64,000 nucleotides of DNA from Hofstenia miamia. Lineage: Eukaryota; Xenacoelomorpha; Acoela; Hofsteniidae. The stretch covers positions 725,594-789,593 of the forward strand of contig CABFPE010000018.1 in NCBI GenBank assembly GCA_900660155.1. The letters run 5' to 3'. Below are positions 34,543 through 47,938 of this stretch, in pieces; position 1 is the first letter of the stretch, and every line of letters starts with the position of its first letter. The position numbers and the translations under genes were made by a program. A model generated the notes under the pieces. That model was not told the DNA's origin. It searched no databases and was given only the letters and a program-made list of their open reading frames with translations.

Positions 34543-36700
34543 GGCTTTATTAAACTGTAGATAAGTATACAATAATATAGAATAACATAAATATAAAAAG
34601 CATTATTAATATTTACAAAAATTAAATGATTTTTTGCAGTTACTGCATAAACATAAAAAGAATCGTTTACATCCATTACTTTCATATGAATTTTCTAAAA
34701 ATTCATAAAGAATATCGTACATTTTCTTTTTGCTAATTTTTGGATTTCCAAAGAAATCAAAATTGTATGCCCGAATTAAATAATTCCCAATGCAGCAAAT
34801 TCTATTAAAGTACCAATGATCACTAGTATTTTTCTTCGTTTTCTTTATAACAAATAGTAGACTTTTAGTTTTTCGATTGTTTTTGAATTCAAATGAAACA
34901 TAGTCTAAAATATTAATTAAACCATATCTTCCATGGATTATATCTATTAATTGATGGACATCCTTTAATTGAAGAAATAATGAAACTGGTAGGAGTTTAT
35001 AGTAAATTAAAGCATTTTTGTATGCCATATTACTAATCCATCTTAAACATTTTTTTTGAAATTTTTCAAGTTTGTCTATATCTGTGGAGTTTGCATACCA
35101 AATAGGAGAGGCATAAAATAAACTTGGCATGATAATCGATTTAAATAATTAAATTTAGTAGACGATGGTAGACTTGAAGGTAAATTTCTTCGTAGTTGTA
35201 ATAATGTTATATTGGATTTTTTAATTCTCTGAAAAATATGATATGACCACGATAAATTATACGATATATTAACTCCTAAATCATTCACATGTTTGGAAGT
35301 ATCAATCTGAAGATTTTCAGTTTCTATTTTATGCGCTATGTATGAAGAATTGATACTCATTAAATGAAACTTGTGGAAGTTAAATTTCATTTTATTAGTT
35401 GCAGCCCATTTTATAATTCTTTCAGTATCAACCACTAATTCTTGAAAGTTATTGTTTGAAATCTTCACATCATCAGCAAACATGTAGCAAAGTGATTGAC
35501 AACAATTTGGTAGGTCATTTATAAAAGCTAAAAATAGTATTGGAGCTAAAATTGATCCCTGTGGAACACCACTTGTAATAATACAGCTCTTTGATACGGT
35601 ATTACGAAATTTTACCACTTGTCGACGATTTTTCAAGTATGATGCTAATAATTTTAAAAAATTTCCACCAATTTTGAATAATTGGAGTTTTTCAATTAAT
35701 TTTCCATGTGGGACTTTATCAAAAGCCTTGCTAAAATCCATATATAATGTAGATATGATTTTATTTTCATCAAATTTTTTATAGACAATATCTAAGTATG
35801 ATAATAATTGTGCAACAGTTGATCTTTTATTGGTAAAACCAAATTGATTGTTTGATAGAGAATTTCTTATGATGGGATAAAGATTCCAAAATATAATCCT
35901 TTCAAATATGAGTCCAATCTTAGGCAAAATACTTATTGGTCTATAGTTCTTAACATTTGTTTTACATCCACTTTTTAAAATTGGTGTAATATAAGATCTT
36001 TTCCATATATTTGGAATTGAGCAATTCCGTATGCAATTTTTAAAAAGATTTAAGATATGAACTGAAAGTTCATTTCGAAATTCATATATAAATTTAGCAG
36101 GTATATCATCTAAACCACATCCACTAGGAGTAATCATATCTAAAGCTTTACAAACCATATCTAAGTTTATTTGAATTTCATTATATGTTTGTAATTCAAA
36201 AGAAGAAAAAATTTCGTCGTTTTCTTCGTAAACAGAGGAAAAGTAGTTGTTAAATAAATTGCTAGCATGTAGTGGATCTTCAGCAATAATTTCTTCCAAA
36301 TATATTGGGAGAGGAATGGGTGATTGATTCAGAGATTGTAAAAATTTAAAACAGTTATTGATATTTTTTGTAGAACACAGACTTTCAATGAATAAAACTT
36401 TATCTAATTCAGCAGATAAAAATACATCGTTACATAATTGATAATAGATTTCATTTGGTTTTAGTAGTTTTTTATATAAAGAATTGCATCTATTAAATAA
36501 ATGAATTGTGTGAGACGTAAAATATGATGGAAAATCATTTCGTTTATTTCTCTTCTTAGGAACATGTAGTTGAATACTTTTAAATAATTCATTGTACCAG
36601 AAATGTGTGTATATTTCTGTATCTTTTGACATCTCATTAAATGAAAACAATGAACATTGGTAAAATGTCGTTAGGTTTTTATGATCTATCAATATCGAAA
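34510..36700 (-). mobile_element. 5'-truncated Jockey/CR1-type LINE with (TAG)n tail
   Basis: The element reads right to left. It starts near 36700 within the linker between endonuclease and reverse transcriptase, so the endonuclease is lost, as is usual for 5'-truncated LINEs. It runs through the transcriptase and a C-terminal domain, then AATAAAGCC and about eleven TAG repeats (34510-34542). The simple-repeat tail is the expected 3' end of a non-LTR element. Coding decay is slight, so it is a fairly recent insertion. A target-site duplication was not identified. Confidence 0.8.
34606..36692 (-). pseudogene. LINE reverse transcriptase, one frameshift
   Basis: The frame from 36692 to about 35130 encodes the palm domain of a non-LTR reverse transcriptase. 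In order it has NYRPIS (near residue 249), QFGFTNKRST, YMDFSKAFDKVPHG (near 317, first aspartate box), SGVPQGSILAP (near 374) and YMFADDVK (near 403, catalytic FADD). DLGVNISYNLSW follows. A one-base shift near 35130 moves the remainder (LFYASPIWYANSTDIDKLEKFQ..., to 34606) into the next frame. All catalytic residues in the palm remain. It would not be autonomous because the endonuclease is absent. Confidence 0.85.
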
Positions 36701-39439
36701 TAATTGGTAATTATCATTATCTTCTGAATAAATGTAATGGAATGTTCAAGTTTATAACGAATTACTCCGGCCTCTTGAATGTCATGTTCAACTTTTGTTC
36801 ATGTCGATTATCAAGAGAGGGGCTAGAGTAGTTTGTTTGGGTTTAAAATTTCAATAAAATATAATGTACAAAAACTGATATAACTTTGTTGATATCAATA
36901 AGAAACTGTTGGTGATATAAATAGATTTCAATGGTAACTCTAACCATGATAATATAATTATAATGAATTTAAAAAAGGAGTCACTTTAAATGCTTGAATG
37001 CTTTGCCAATGTGTGGATTATCTCAATCATTTTTTAGTAATTCATAGTTTGCTATTTTTGTTTAGTAAGTAATATTATGTGTGCATGCAACGACATCTAG
37101 GGGGCTGTTGTATAATATCATTTTTACAATTTTGAATTTTCACAGTGAACAAATTCTCACGAAACTTTTTTAAGTATTGATTATGTCTAGCTATGCAAAT
37201 TTCCATCCTATTGTTTTGTTTAATGGTTCATTGCACTTAAATCAATACTTTCTTATAACTGCTGTATTTTATTGACTTGAATTATTCTCAAACTTTGGAT
37301 GAACTCATTAAATTAAATGGTTTGCACGCCATTGAAGCCAATGAATTTCTTTTAGAAATACATTCTCTAAGTATGTTAAGATATATTGAATTTCCAAATA
37401 TAGACTTTTTATGCCAGACAGTTTCATGTTATGCTAAGAATGAAATCATGTAAACGGTGATTTGGCAATTTAACGTTACTGGTAGAAATTCTCACTATCT
37501 ATAACATCGTCAAAAAAGCGCAGTATCTATATAAATTTGAAAAATTGTCCGGTGTACATAGCGCCTCCTACCAATGATATTTCAGTTGCTCAGTGTTTAT
37601 AGTGATCTGTGCCTTACTCTTTAGGTATGTCTTGAGCAAGCCGGGAATAATCAATATCAATTTTGACAGGCATGTAGTTTGGAGCCAAATTACAATAATT
37701 ATTCAATATTTTATTTAATGTAATCCATTTAGAAAACGACTTAATCTCATATAAGAATAAGGACATAGAGTTGGGTGTTAGACCATCATATTATGTATTA
37801 TTGACAGTTATCATTAAATGATAGAAACCATAAAAACGTTTACTTTACTAATATCGGACTCAAACAAAGTTTTTCCATTGACAATTAAAGTTTGAAAGTT
37901 CTAATAGAGAGATAAATGAGAAAAAATAAGGGAAATAAATAGATGGACTATGCTCGAGTTAAGCGTTACAATAAATTCATTGGAGAAAGCGTAAAGTAGC
38001 GGGCACATTTAAAACTTTGTGCACAGCTTTTTGGCTAGTTAGAAATCTTTGAATACACAGACCACATTCTGCATAATTTTCTCGTTTCATTTCCTTCATT
38101 ATAAGGTAAGTATTTGTCTATCATTACTAGGAACTACAACAGTTTAAGTACATATATCTCATTTGGAAGGCGGCTTATAGAATTTTTATGAGTTATGTAA
38201 ATATTAATCCGTCTTTTGAATCGATTTATTTGAAGGAACTGAAGTAATGAAACGAATTAAGAAGTCAATACATTACAATATTATGCTTGTAATTAATGTT
38301 AATAATATAAAATAATCTTATTTAAATAAATAAGTTGTAAACGCATACAAACTAAATTTCGAAAGATTATGCATAAATTTCGTACGATTGTAGCTAATCT
38401 TTCGTTTTGTTCACGCCTTTGTTTTTCCTGCTATCCAGCCTTAATAATTATGTTGGGAATTCGAGTAATAAGTTGCTGTTTCTTAATTTATTATTTTTAC
38501 TTACTTGATTGATGAATCCAATTCAATAGATTCTCGATCACCCAAACACTTTTCACCGTCGTTTTTCAGTTCTTTTGAATGATCAAGTGAACCATAAAAA
38601 CATCTTAAAATGAGGTATAGGGTGCATGTAATTGACAAAATAATGCAATTATAACATAATATTCCAATTAGTAGCAATGGAATTTTATTCTCAGTACTGA
38701 AAATTTATGCAAATTGAATTTCTAGGAAACTCAATTTTACTAAAATAGTCTACGGATTCGTGACGTGTGTCTTAAATCAAATAGACATCTTCATTTTACA
38801 TTTCTAACTCCAATGCCTATTGGTATTTTTTGTACACGGCAATGTATATAACTCGAGTTACACTTATCTATTTCATTTTTTCATCAATATCATTTGAACG
38901 GGAGCCTAGCTATAGATGACCCGAGAAGATCCAGTTTCAAAGTTTTGGAAAATGTATGAGCAATTACAAATCCGAAAAAAATTCTTTGAATTTTAATTTT
39001 AATATGATTAACTAATATATGTATTTTTACGTAGGGTGCAAATACCGAGAAGTCAAAAATTCAGGTACAATTTTAAAGAAAAAAATTATCTGAACCATTA
39101 ATATATATTAGTTGTTAGATTACTGAGTAAAACTCAGTGAATAATTTTATTTAAAAAGATATTTATACTATTTCTTTATTTGCACTGCTCTGCGGGAATG
39201 GTTAGCCAAAAGTGAACAACGTTACCTACATTTTTGATCAACCTGTAGATGTGTACAACCTTATTCCTTAACATTCAAATCGTCCCTCACTGACATTCTA
39301 GCATTTTTGCCTTAATAGGGGAAAAGTAAGCACCATTTCTAATAGTTTGAAGTTAATTTTGTATACAATAGCTCAAACGTGGATGAAAAACTTGAGTTGT
39401 TTTAAGGAAAGTTTGCGCTTAAATCTGTCTTTTAATGTA
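36701..39439. other. Gene desert, no feature recognised
   Basis: About 2.7 kb of AT-rich DNA without family-like frames, long repeats or convincing splice pairs. Confidence 0.5.
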
Positions 39440-39447
39440 CTCATGAT

Positions 39448-39967
39448 CAGTGTTGGTCATATTATTAAGTTTAGCGGATATATTTAGCAGAAGCTAGAAT
39501 ATGTTTATTTAACAGATGTGTTTAACAGATTTTTTATTGAATAATAGAAAAAAGTCTGTTACGAATGCCATCAACATACCATCAAAACGGTTTTTTCGAT
39601 TTTCTAAAAAAATTCTGCTTCTGAGATTTTTCTTCAGTTATTGTTTAAATGATATAGTAAAATTTGTGACACTCACTTAACCTTGGCCATTTGACGCTTC
39701 TTCTTTATGAAAAGTGAAGACTCTTTTTTTCTGCGTCATTAACAAAATTAAAAAATTTGATAATTCATTTGAGTTTCTCATTTGCTTTATGATCCATACT
39801 TCCTTTCTATAAAGTTGAGAAAGTGCTAAGAAGATTGCTTAGTTATAGCAATAATAAAACAAATCTGTTAAACAGATATGTTATCTGATTTTAAAGTTTA
39901 TTTATATAGTTTTTCAACCAAACTGTTAACCGATCTGTTAAACAGATTATAAATATGGTCATCACTG
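39448..39967. mobile_element. hAT-type MITE with 8-bp target duplication
   Basis: The left end CAGTGTTGGTCATATT and the right end, in reverse complement CAGTGATGACCATATT, form imperfect terminal inverted repeats of the hAT type. Flanks are CTCATGAT (39440-39447) and CCCATGAT (39968-39975), an 8-bp duplication with one mismatch. Several TTTAACAGAT / ATCTGTTAAA words lie near both ends as sub-terminal repeats. The 520 bp encode nothing. Confidence 0.7.
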
Positions 39968-40425
39968 CCCATGATCTACTATAAAAGTGACAATCTACCT
40001 CAGTTTATCGATAAATGTTGCAGAATTTTTTATTATTTATCTTCTATTTTTATACTTATTTATGAGAGATTTGATGATACTAATTCAGTTATTTATGTTT
40101 ATTTTATTTTTAGGCTATTGAAACAAATGTTTCTTCCGTTTTTTATTTTTACAGGTTTTGCTCGTTCTTGTAAACCATTTGGTGGTTAATCGAATAATGC
40201 AGCAATTAATGCAAATAGAAAACCCTTCCTGGAAGTGCATTGGGAATTTTGTAATGGAATTTTCTCCATTCTTTTACATCGTGTAATTCCCTAAGACGCT
40301 CTAATATTTCAATGTAAATTTAAACCTTCAAAGGAATGATTCTGTTTCTAATGGAATAATTACTGCAAAATGATAGTAATCTGGATAATTATTTTTTTCT
40401 GCTGTGATTTCTTACCATCTGGTAG

Positions 40426-40547
40426 GATGCGGATCTCTTCTCAAACAGATGTTCTCATCCATCTTGAACTGGTTTCTGATTGGAGGATCGACTGACACTA
40501 TATCGCTTTTCGTATACGTCTCTTTACAAGTGCTCCTTCACTTACAG
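40426..40547 (+). CDS. Candidate internal exon, unidentified gene
   Basis: It is bounded by an acceptor preceded by a pyrimidine-rich tract (TTTTTTTCTGCTGTG...GGTAG) and a donor CTTACAG|GTACAT. The 122-bp segment is open in a frame reading CGSLLKQMFSSILNWF, then GGSTDTISLFVYVSLQVLLHLQ, leaving in phase 0. GC and codon use are higher than in the surroundings. A shorter piece 300 bp upstream (40115-40153) also encodes LLKQMF between splice-like sites and may be a relic duplicate. I do not recognise the protein. Confidence 0.3.
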
Positions 40548-42369
40548 GTACATTTAATTTACATTGTTTTCCAATATATCGATTATTAAGACATGATACA
40601 ATTCTTTTACTTCCAATATAAATCAATATTCATGTCTGGCTTCACTTTTTGGTCACACTCATCCGCTTAAATTTTTGCAATGTTCGCCATTTTTTAAGTA
40701 TATACTAAATCCCGAATTCACTTGAAAATTCTACAAAAAAAGATTTTCTTGAAAGGAATCAATTCAGCCTATCCTGACCCATGAACCGGAAATTCATTAT
40801 AATACTTGTCTTGTCGAGGTAGACCAGGCTTGGTTAGCGAAATTTTAAAGTTTAAGAATAGTTCGAACTACATACAATTTTTAAGTTGAATCCCTCATTC
40901 TGTTAGAATTATGATCTGATTTAAATGTTTAAATCTCTGGATTGGAATTATGAAATTTTTAAGTTACAGTATTGCGCATAGAGCACTATCCATGTATTTT
41001 CAAGTTGCAACCAAATATATTTAAATTGCTTTAAAGCTTATTAAATTACTAAATTAGCTTCCTATTTTAGATATTATAGTTGTGTTTAGTAATGTATTGG
41101 GCCTATTTTGTATTTTAGACACTTGTTTTTTGGAACAATTTTTATTAAATGTTTATTTTGAGGTGATAGTATAAATCTCGAGATTCGTCCGAATATCTAT
41201 ACATGAGACCCATTTCGTCTTAAAGTTACCCTCAAATATATATTTAGGGCATTCTTAAATTTTAAAAGAAAACAACTTAACATAAGCGAAATGTTTACTG
41301 CTCTAGATAATATAGTATTGTGTTGTATTAGATTTTATATATATGTTTTCCTATTAAAATCATTGTGTGAGTTGTTATATTGCCAATGCTATGCTGTAGA
41401 GACAACATATTTTAAGGAATGAATACATATTTAATTTAGGCTTTTATTAGTTAAATACGTTTATTTACGAAATTGCTGTTATAAAAAGTTTATTTATCAA
41501 ATTACTAATGTTAACAAGCTCTATGTGGCAGGTTTTTTATTAATAGATCGCAAATTATACCCTTATCTTGTCATCCATGCACCTTTTTGTAGGTCTGATT
41601 AATCACAATTTTCATGTTAATTGTCTCTCGAAATTAGTTTTCTTTCAAAATATTACCAGCTAAATTATTGCATTTTCACACCAAATTACAGGTTCTAAGA
41701 AACAATTGAACTATCGTTTTAGGGATTTACAGCAAAAAATCTTTCGATTGAATTCCGAATACACTTGGAATATTTCAGGATTTTCTTTAACCTTTAGCTC
41801 ATATCGCATCCTATCTACAATATTTGATGCAGCAAGCATAAGTTTCATTCGAAATTTTCGAATTGACATCCCTAGGTTTAGTAATTATTAATACGTACAA
41901 GTTTACGATTAAGTTAGCGATCATAGTTTCAATTTAGACAAAATTTCTATAGAATAATTTGGTCTAAAAAATTCTTTCTGGAATGCTATTAAAATCAATT
42001 TCTAATTTGTAGCTCCAATTTCAAATATGAATTTATTGTCTCCATTTAATGGTTTTGGGAATTCCTATTTCCCTGTTACACTCCGACCTGCGAACTTACA
42101 GATTTATGACTTCACCTCTTAATTGAGTAATTTTATTATCCAAATCCAAATTTTTACGGAATTTTGCAGTTAGGAAATCACTGAAATATATATACATGTA
42201 TATACAGGATCTTCAAAAGGTCATCATCTATTTTTAAACTGTTATTACATCAAAAATATATATCTGATAATAATGAACATTGTACACAATGAACAATATA
42301 CAGTAAAATTTTGTTTTACTCTACCACTTTAATTATCTCATTTTGTTTTCGGCTTCAGCACCATTTCGA
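40548..42369. other. Gene desert, no feature recognised
   Basis: AT-rich DNA with only chance-length frames, ending at the mariner fragment. Confidence 0.5.
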
Positions 42370-42654
42370 ATGTACACAATACAAGAACGTGTTAGAATAA
42401 TTATTCTTATGTCAAAGTACGAATCTGTTACAGCAGTTAAAAGGCAGCTTGCAAAAGAAGGATTTCAACATAAACCTACAGATCAAACAATTCGTCTTTT
42501 GTAAAAGAAGTTTTTGGAGACAGGTTCTCTTGACGACAAGGTGCGCTCAGGGAGACCAAATTCATCAGTAAATCCAGAAAATGCACAAAAAATTGTTGCA
42601 ATTTTAGAAGATAAAGAAAATTTTTACTCTGTTATCGCAATTAGTAATATGCTT
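42370..42654 (+). pseudogene. N-terminal fragment of a Tc1/mariner-like transposase
   Basis: From ATG at 42370 the frame reads YTIQERVRIIILMSKYES, then VKRQLAKEGF, a TAA at 42502-42504, then KKFLETGSLDDKVRSGRP and ENAQKIVAILEDKEN. This is the helix-turn-helix N-terminal domain seen in DUF4817-type mariner relatives (tG....k.RsGRP.....e....v). The catalytic domain is absent, and the fragment ends at a (TA)n run that may have replaced the rest. It is not the same lineage as the relic at 14 kb. Confidence 0.7.
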
Positions 42655-42655
42655 G

Positions 42656-42681
42656 ATATATATATATATATATATATATAT
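42656..42681. repeat. (TA)n microsatellite
   Basis: About 13 TA units directly at the break of the mariner fragment. Confidence 0.9.
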
Positions 42682-45095
42682 GCTAGTCCCATTTCTGATT
42701 TTGAATTACCGGAATCAAAAAAAACAAATCACAGAACAAGAGGTTTACGAGCCTGGATCCAATGTTTCGATTATATTTATTAAACTAAAATACCCGGTTT
42801 TTAGTGTCTCAATTCAGTACCAGATAAGTTTGCATGAGACCGAGACGCATTGGGCAAAACTTCACCGATGACCGAGACTAAAACTTTGGGTCCTTAATTT
42901 CTTTAAGATGTTAAATTTAGGTGTTTTAATTAACTGCAAACACTTTGTTCCCGGGACCTGAATTATTTAGCATAGCACGCTTTAATAAAAGTAATTACTC
43001 ATGCTTTTCAAATGCTATTTGCTGAACTCCTTTACATAATTTTGATTACATAACACATTACTGGTTAAAACTAAGAAGTGTTCAAGTTTCGAATTTAATA
43101 TAAACGAAATTAAAATTAATGATTTTATCAAATTTATGAGTCTCGTTAAACGTTGTTTAAATCCGCAAAATTTACAATACATTTATCGGGAATTACTTTT
43201 CTATTAGGTTTTTAACACATATTTCCTCATTTATTGTGTTAGCGTTAGTTGGTGCATTAGACCATATATTGTAAAACCTTACATAATCTGCCGGTACTAG
43301 CGGTCGGTTGAACATCGCGAAAAATAATCTACCAGATCTGTCGGCAGATAGAGAGTTCGCTAAATATTACAAGCTTATCGTTTGGTGGAATTGAATGTTG
43401 TGCTTTTATTTAATAGGGATTATAATTTCACAATCAGTGTCATGAATCTAGGTAAGTGCTTTTATTTCCAGTTTTACGTTTTCAGTTTTCAAAAAATTGC
43501 ACTAAAATTCGCCAGATATTTTTTCACAAATTTGCTAATTATTAATACCTATGTTTCTATATATTTTTTAAATATTTAACAGTTTTATTCCCTGCTAATT
43601 TTTTAAATCTTAAAAGATTTCCTATCTTACCATTACATGATTTAATTTTTATTGAATTGGTTGAATTTTTTCAATTAAAAAGCTGAAAGCCGGTTGCAGC
43701 TCTAATTACTCTACAGAAAAATTGGATAGCGTTGCATATTCTAAATAGTTTCTTTTAGTGCATTTTGATTTAATGGTTATCAGATATGTTCCTGGATGCG
43801 TAAACTTTTTATGGTTTCACTCGTATGCTAGTAGTTAGGTTTTCACTGGATTCAAATATCAGCCTATCCCAAATATACCATTTATCCATAATTTTTATCA
43901 AGTGTGAATGTGTTTTTTAATGAGTATTGGCATTTTGTATGCATTCAACTATGCTATTGGTAGGGCTGTGCAGTTAGGAAAAATCTAATCGTGTCAAAAT
44001 ATTTGAAGTACTCCGCATCGAAGAGTTGTATTTTTAATATTATTGTGTAGAATTTCTTTCCATTATTGATAATGAGCAAATGTGAAGTATCATTTGCAGT
44101 ACTACTAACCCTTAAACCGACTATCAAAAGATGAAATTGGCATTCCTTGCACTTATTTCGTTAAGGCAACTAAATTTCAAGGAGACTTTAAATTTTTCAA
44201 TTGCCTTACTCTTTATATTTGTGATTTATTATTTATTTTAAAACAAAATGTTATTCCAGATGTATATAAATGTCAAAATCTATCGTGTGTCCCATAACAC
44301 AGTTTCTGCTTATGATTAATAATCATATTATTGTTAAACAAAACAATTTTGTGAAAATTGTGCACCATAAACCTCAAACGTGTATCCACATTTTGATGAG
44401 CTTTGAAAATTTAGCTTTATAAATGTCAGTTCGCATGAATTCATGCCAATGATAATACAATTTCAAACTTTATTGCATATATTCAATTCCAACTCAGAAT
44501 TTTAATTTATTATTATAAAAGTGATATGATATTTTTCTAATATAACAATCGATGACACATAATTGATTGAGAAGAAGTTTAGTTACAAAGTGTTTTTCCC
44601 ATAACAACCTATAATTATTTGATTAACGGGAGAACAAGTTTTTTTCAATAATCATTTGACTCAAAGTTGAGTGATTTTCGCCATTTGCTATTAATCGGTT
44701 CCAAAAATACCATTTTCTTTTGTGAATCTTAGTTCAAATAAATGTACATGTACACGAATTTTCCAGAGTTGAACGGTTAGTGTACATTTTTCAGTAGTTA
44801 ATAACGAGTGTTCGTTGTACATTTAGTAAAGTGATGAAGGCATTTAGAATAGATGTTTTTAGCTAATTTTCAATATTAGATAATTTTCAAATATAAATAT
44901 TCCAGTGAACCCAGTCAACTTAAATATCTACTTCCTTGCCTTCTATAGAAATGACCAGCCGTTTTGCCCATATTGTTGAACATGTTCAAGCTTATCAATA
45001 AATTGGATATTGACGTATTTATGAGTGAATGTTTTCCCAATTAATTTATGGTGCATGGGAGCAACTAATACGTGCAAATGGTTCTTTTTCTGCAG
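42682..45095. other. Gene desert
   Basis: No gene recognised. GGTAGGGCTGTGCAG near 43960 resembles one end of a hAT-like element, but no partner end was found. Confidence 0.45.
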
Positions 45096-45125
45096 ACAAA
45101 TGCTCTAACCCCGTACCTTTACAGC
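45096..45125 (+). other. Candidate 30-bp microexon
   Basis: TTCTTTTTCTGCAG precedes, and GTAAGTGA follows, a 30-bp segment that reads TNALTPYLYS in phase 0. Both splice signals are strong for this genome. It is phase-compatible with the exon-like segment at 40426-40547 on the same strand. No transcript evidence is available. Confidence 0.25.
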
Positions 45126-45839
45126 GTAAGTGAAAAAAGAGAAACTCCTTTATTATATTATCCTTTGGTATGTTGGATTTTGGCCACCTTTATTAATTCG
45201 TGAATTATAAGTAGCTACAATGATTCCTCGCGTCAAAAAATGTAAATTCCGCATCTTGTGTTCTAAATTCACACTATACTTTATTACAGAAATATACTAA
45301 ATGCAATAACTCACTATCCAGAATATAATGAAGAAAACAACAAAGAAAATTTATTCAAAGCAATTACAAAGCTCATTCAAAAACTCATTTTCAACACTGC
45401 GTCAAGCTGTTTACATGTAATTCAATTTTATGTAAACCATGCAAGCTAGCATTATTTGCAAGTTGCGACTGCTAAGTTTAACTGTTCTTTCAATTATAAT
45501 CTTTCATTCGATTAACTCTTTCTTCTGTGTAGGATAATTGAGCGCCTACTGAATTAGTATTAGAGGTGGAAATAGAAAATACAAATCGCGGTAAAGCAAC
45601 ATAAAGGTGAAAATCTGGTTATAAGAATTTAATATTTACTAATGATACCATCCCATAATTAAAAAATTTCCTCGATTCCTTTCGTTGAGATTAATTAGAT
45701 TCTAAAACGCATTCATCTAAATAAAATTTTCTCAAAATATTTTAATATATATTACAAGTATCTTTGACAAATCTGTCAACCATTGACTGCATAATTGACC
45801 GAGATGCTTAAAATTATTCTTAATCAGTTGCAATTTTTA

Positions 45840-46040
45840 TTAGCGCTTACGCAAACGCCAATCACTTCCATCTGTTCAGCATGAGTTTGGAATCATCGAG
45901 GATTAGCGAATTAATGAGGTCTAGTTGCCGAATCAATTTGCATCAGTGCCATGCTTGAGTTACGATCACCTTGCACTGCATTCTGATTAGCGGTCGCTAA
46001 GTAGGTAGCTGTTCTCTTGAGATCGATTCTCTTTTTCATT
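45840..46040. other. GC-richer non-coding stretch
   Basis: This 200-bp segment is less AT-rich than its neighbours, with dense non-repetitive sequence and an ATTA-containing core (TTAGCGAATTAATGAGG). It has no coding frame. It could be a regulatory element or an old transposon piece; nothing decides between these. Confidence 0.2.
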
Positions 46041-47938
46041 TGACTGCTCTATTGTTTATTGTTCGATTGAGGTTTCTGGCAAGAACATGTATGCGGCAAA
46101 ATCACGTGAGTTTTTCTCATTTTCAATGTTTTTAGTTTTTTTTTGTAGAGTTCGATTTCGAATCGGATTTTTGCTGCAATCATTTCATTGCAAAATTTTA
46201 CTAAATTCGTGATTACATGAACAGCAATTGTTGTTTCCCAGAATGGCAGACACGCAAAACTACTAAAGTTGTTTATTGATAATAAAAATTTCTTTATAAC
46301 CCATCTATGACATTTTTTAACAGAATGGTTGCTCATTAATAGTATAGATTACCAATGTAATTGCTCGTTAAGATTTCTATGGACAATATTTTAAAGATTG
46401 ATTGGATCAATAAGTGAAGTGGGCTCATTTTTGTTGATTCCTTTCCACTTCTGAGATGAATATTTTGACTATTAAGAATTTAGTTCAGCACTTTTTAACC
46501 GAAAATAACCATTTTAAGGAGCTGTTCGGTACACTTACTTAGGTTTGAATTGCTGAAAACTCTAAGTAAAACTCTGCCAAAAGTCATTAACTTTCAAATA
46601 GAGAAATTGAGTTTTATTGAAATTTATTAAAGAGATTTACTATAGATTGTTAATTCGTTCATCTCAAGTGCTTGATCAGGAATAACTATTCTATGTGGAT
46701 GAGTCACACTTTCTATTTGGAAATAAGAGGAAGCTTTATTGTAGTGGGTTAAATTTGTTCGTTCAAGTGACGTTCAAAAAAAGTTTTACTTTAATCATTT
46801 AAATTTTGTTATGCATTTTATATTTTCTCCGATTCAAGTGCATCAATTGAGCAAAATTTGTTTTCGGCATTTGATACTATAATACAGATGTACCCCTACA
46901 AAGTTTTTAATCTTTTAATCAATTAATTATAAATTGACAATATTCAGATGACATTGAACTTACAATTTATATTTTTATCTATATTTGAGATATATAACTT
47001 GATGCTTAAATATGTATTTTACGTTAATTTTTTAGGAATGTATATAGATTATTCGCTTTTGTTTAAATAGATAGGTGATTTGTGCTTATATTCATTCGAA
47101 GCATTACTTTCAATTTTTGCTATAGTTTAAAATTAAAAAATATCAATATTCCTGGGAAATTTATTTTTTACCTTTAGTGAATTCTGTCATGACAAAATGT
47201 TCAGATGTTCTTTAACAAAATTTTTTCAACTTTCGAATTTGCGTTCCTTTCGATTCTATGTGTTTGTACTGTAGTAATTATTGTTTATAGTAAACATGTT
47301 ATTGCACTTTGAAGTTTTTTAATGTAGGATTTTTTGTTAACTAAATATGTTTTAGTAATTATTTATGTTTGGCTCCAGTGCAAATATGAATGTGTACTGG
47401 AAATTTATTCTCAAGTCTGACCTCGCGTTGATCTGGAAACTTTTTTCCCGGCCCATTTAAATAATCGGTCTACAGAGAATTAACATCGACCGGAAATCTG
47501 ACAGGCTTTTCGATTGAAAAATTTCGGAAGAGAAATCATTGATAGCCGAACTCACACTCAATTGAAAATACACCTTATCCATTACAAATGAATATTTTTA
47601 GTGCAAGAAATTCGGAATCATTGTAAAATTTGAAAAAACTCTGTTATTAAAAAATTCTTAAGTTGAAAAGTATATATGCAAACTCTGACTAAAACTAGAA
47701 AACGTTATTTTCTGCCTAGACACCCAGACACTAGATATTACCTTGAATTTCATCAAAACTACTTCAGTCCCACACTTAAGCCCAGATTTCAGATAAAAAT
47801 TGTCATGTAAATTCTGTGTAATTTGTTTATATTATTCTACGATTGTCATCACCATTGACAATCTTGTGTGAATATAAAGTTTGAAATTCTGTGTTTATTA
47901 TTTATCTTGTGATTTCCATTGCTATGTAGGAGATTCGA
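46041..47938. other. Gene desert
   Basis: It contains an ATG-initiated 95-codon frame on the - strand (46049-46336) of chance length and no known family. Otherwise it is featureless AT-rich DNA. Confidence 0.4.

Noticed and set aside
46049-46336. 95-codon ATG frame on the - strand
   Set aside because: Several such frames are expected by chance in 64 kb of this composition. No domain or membrane pattern is recognised.
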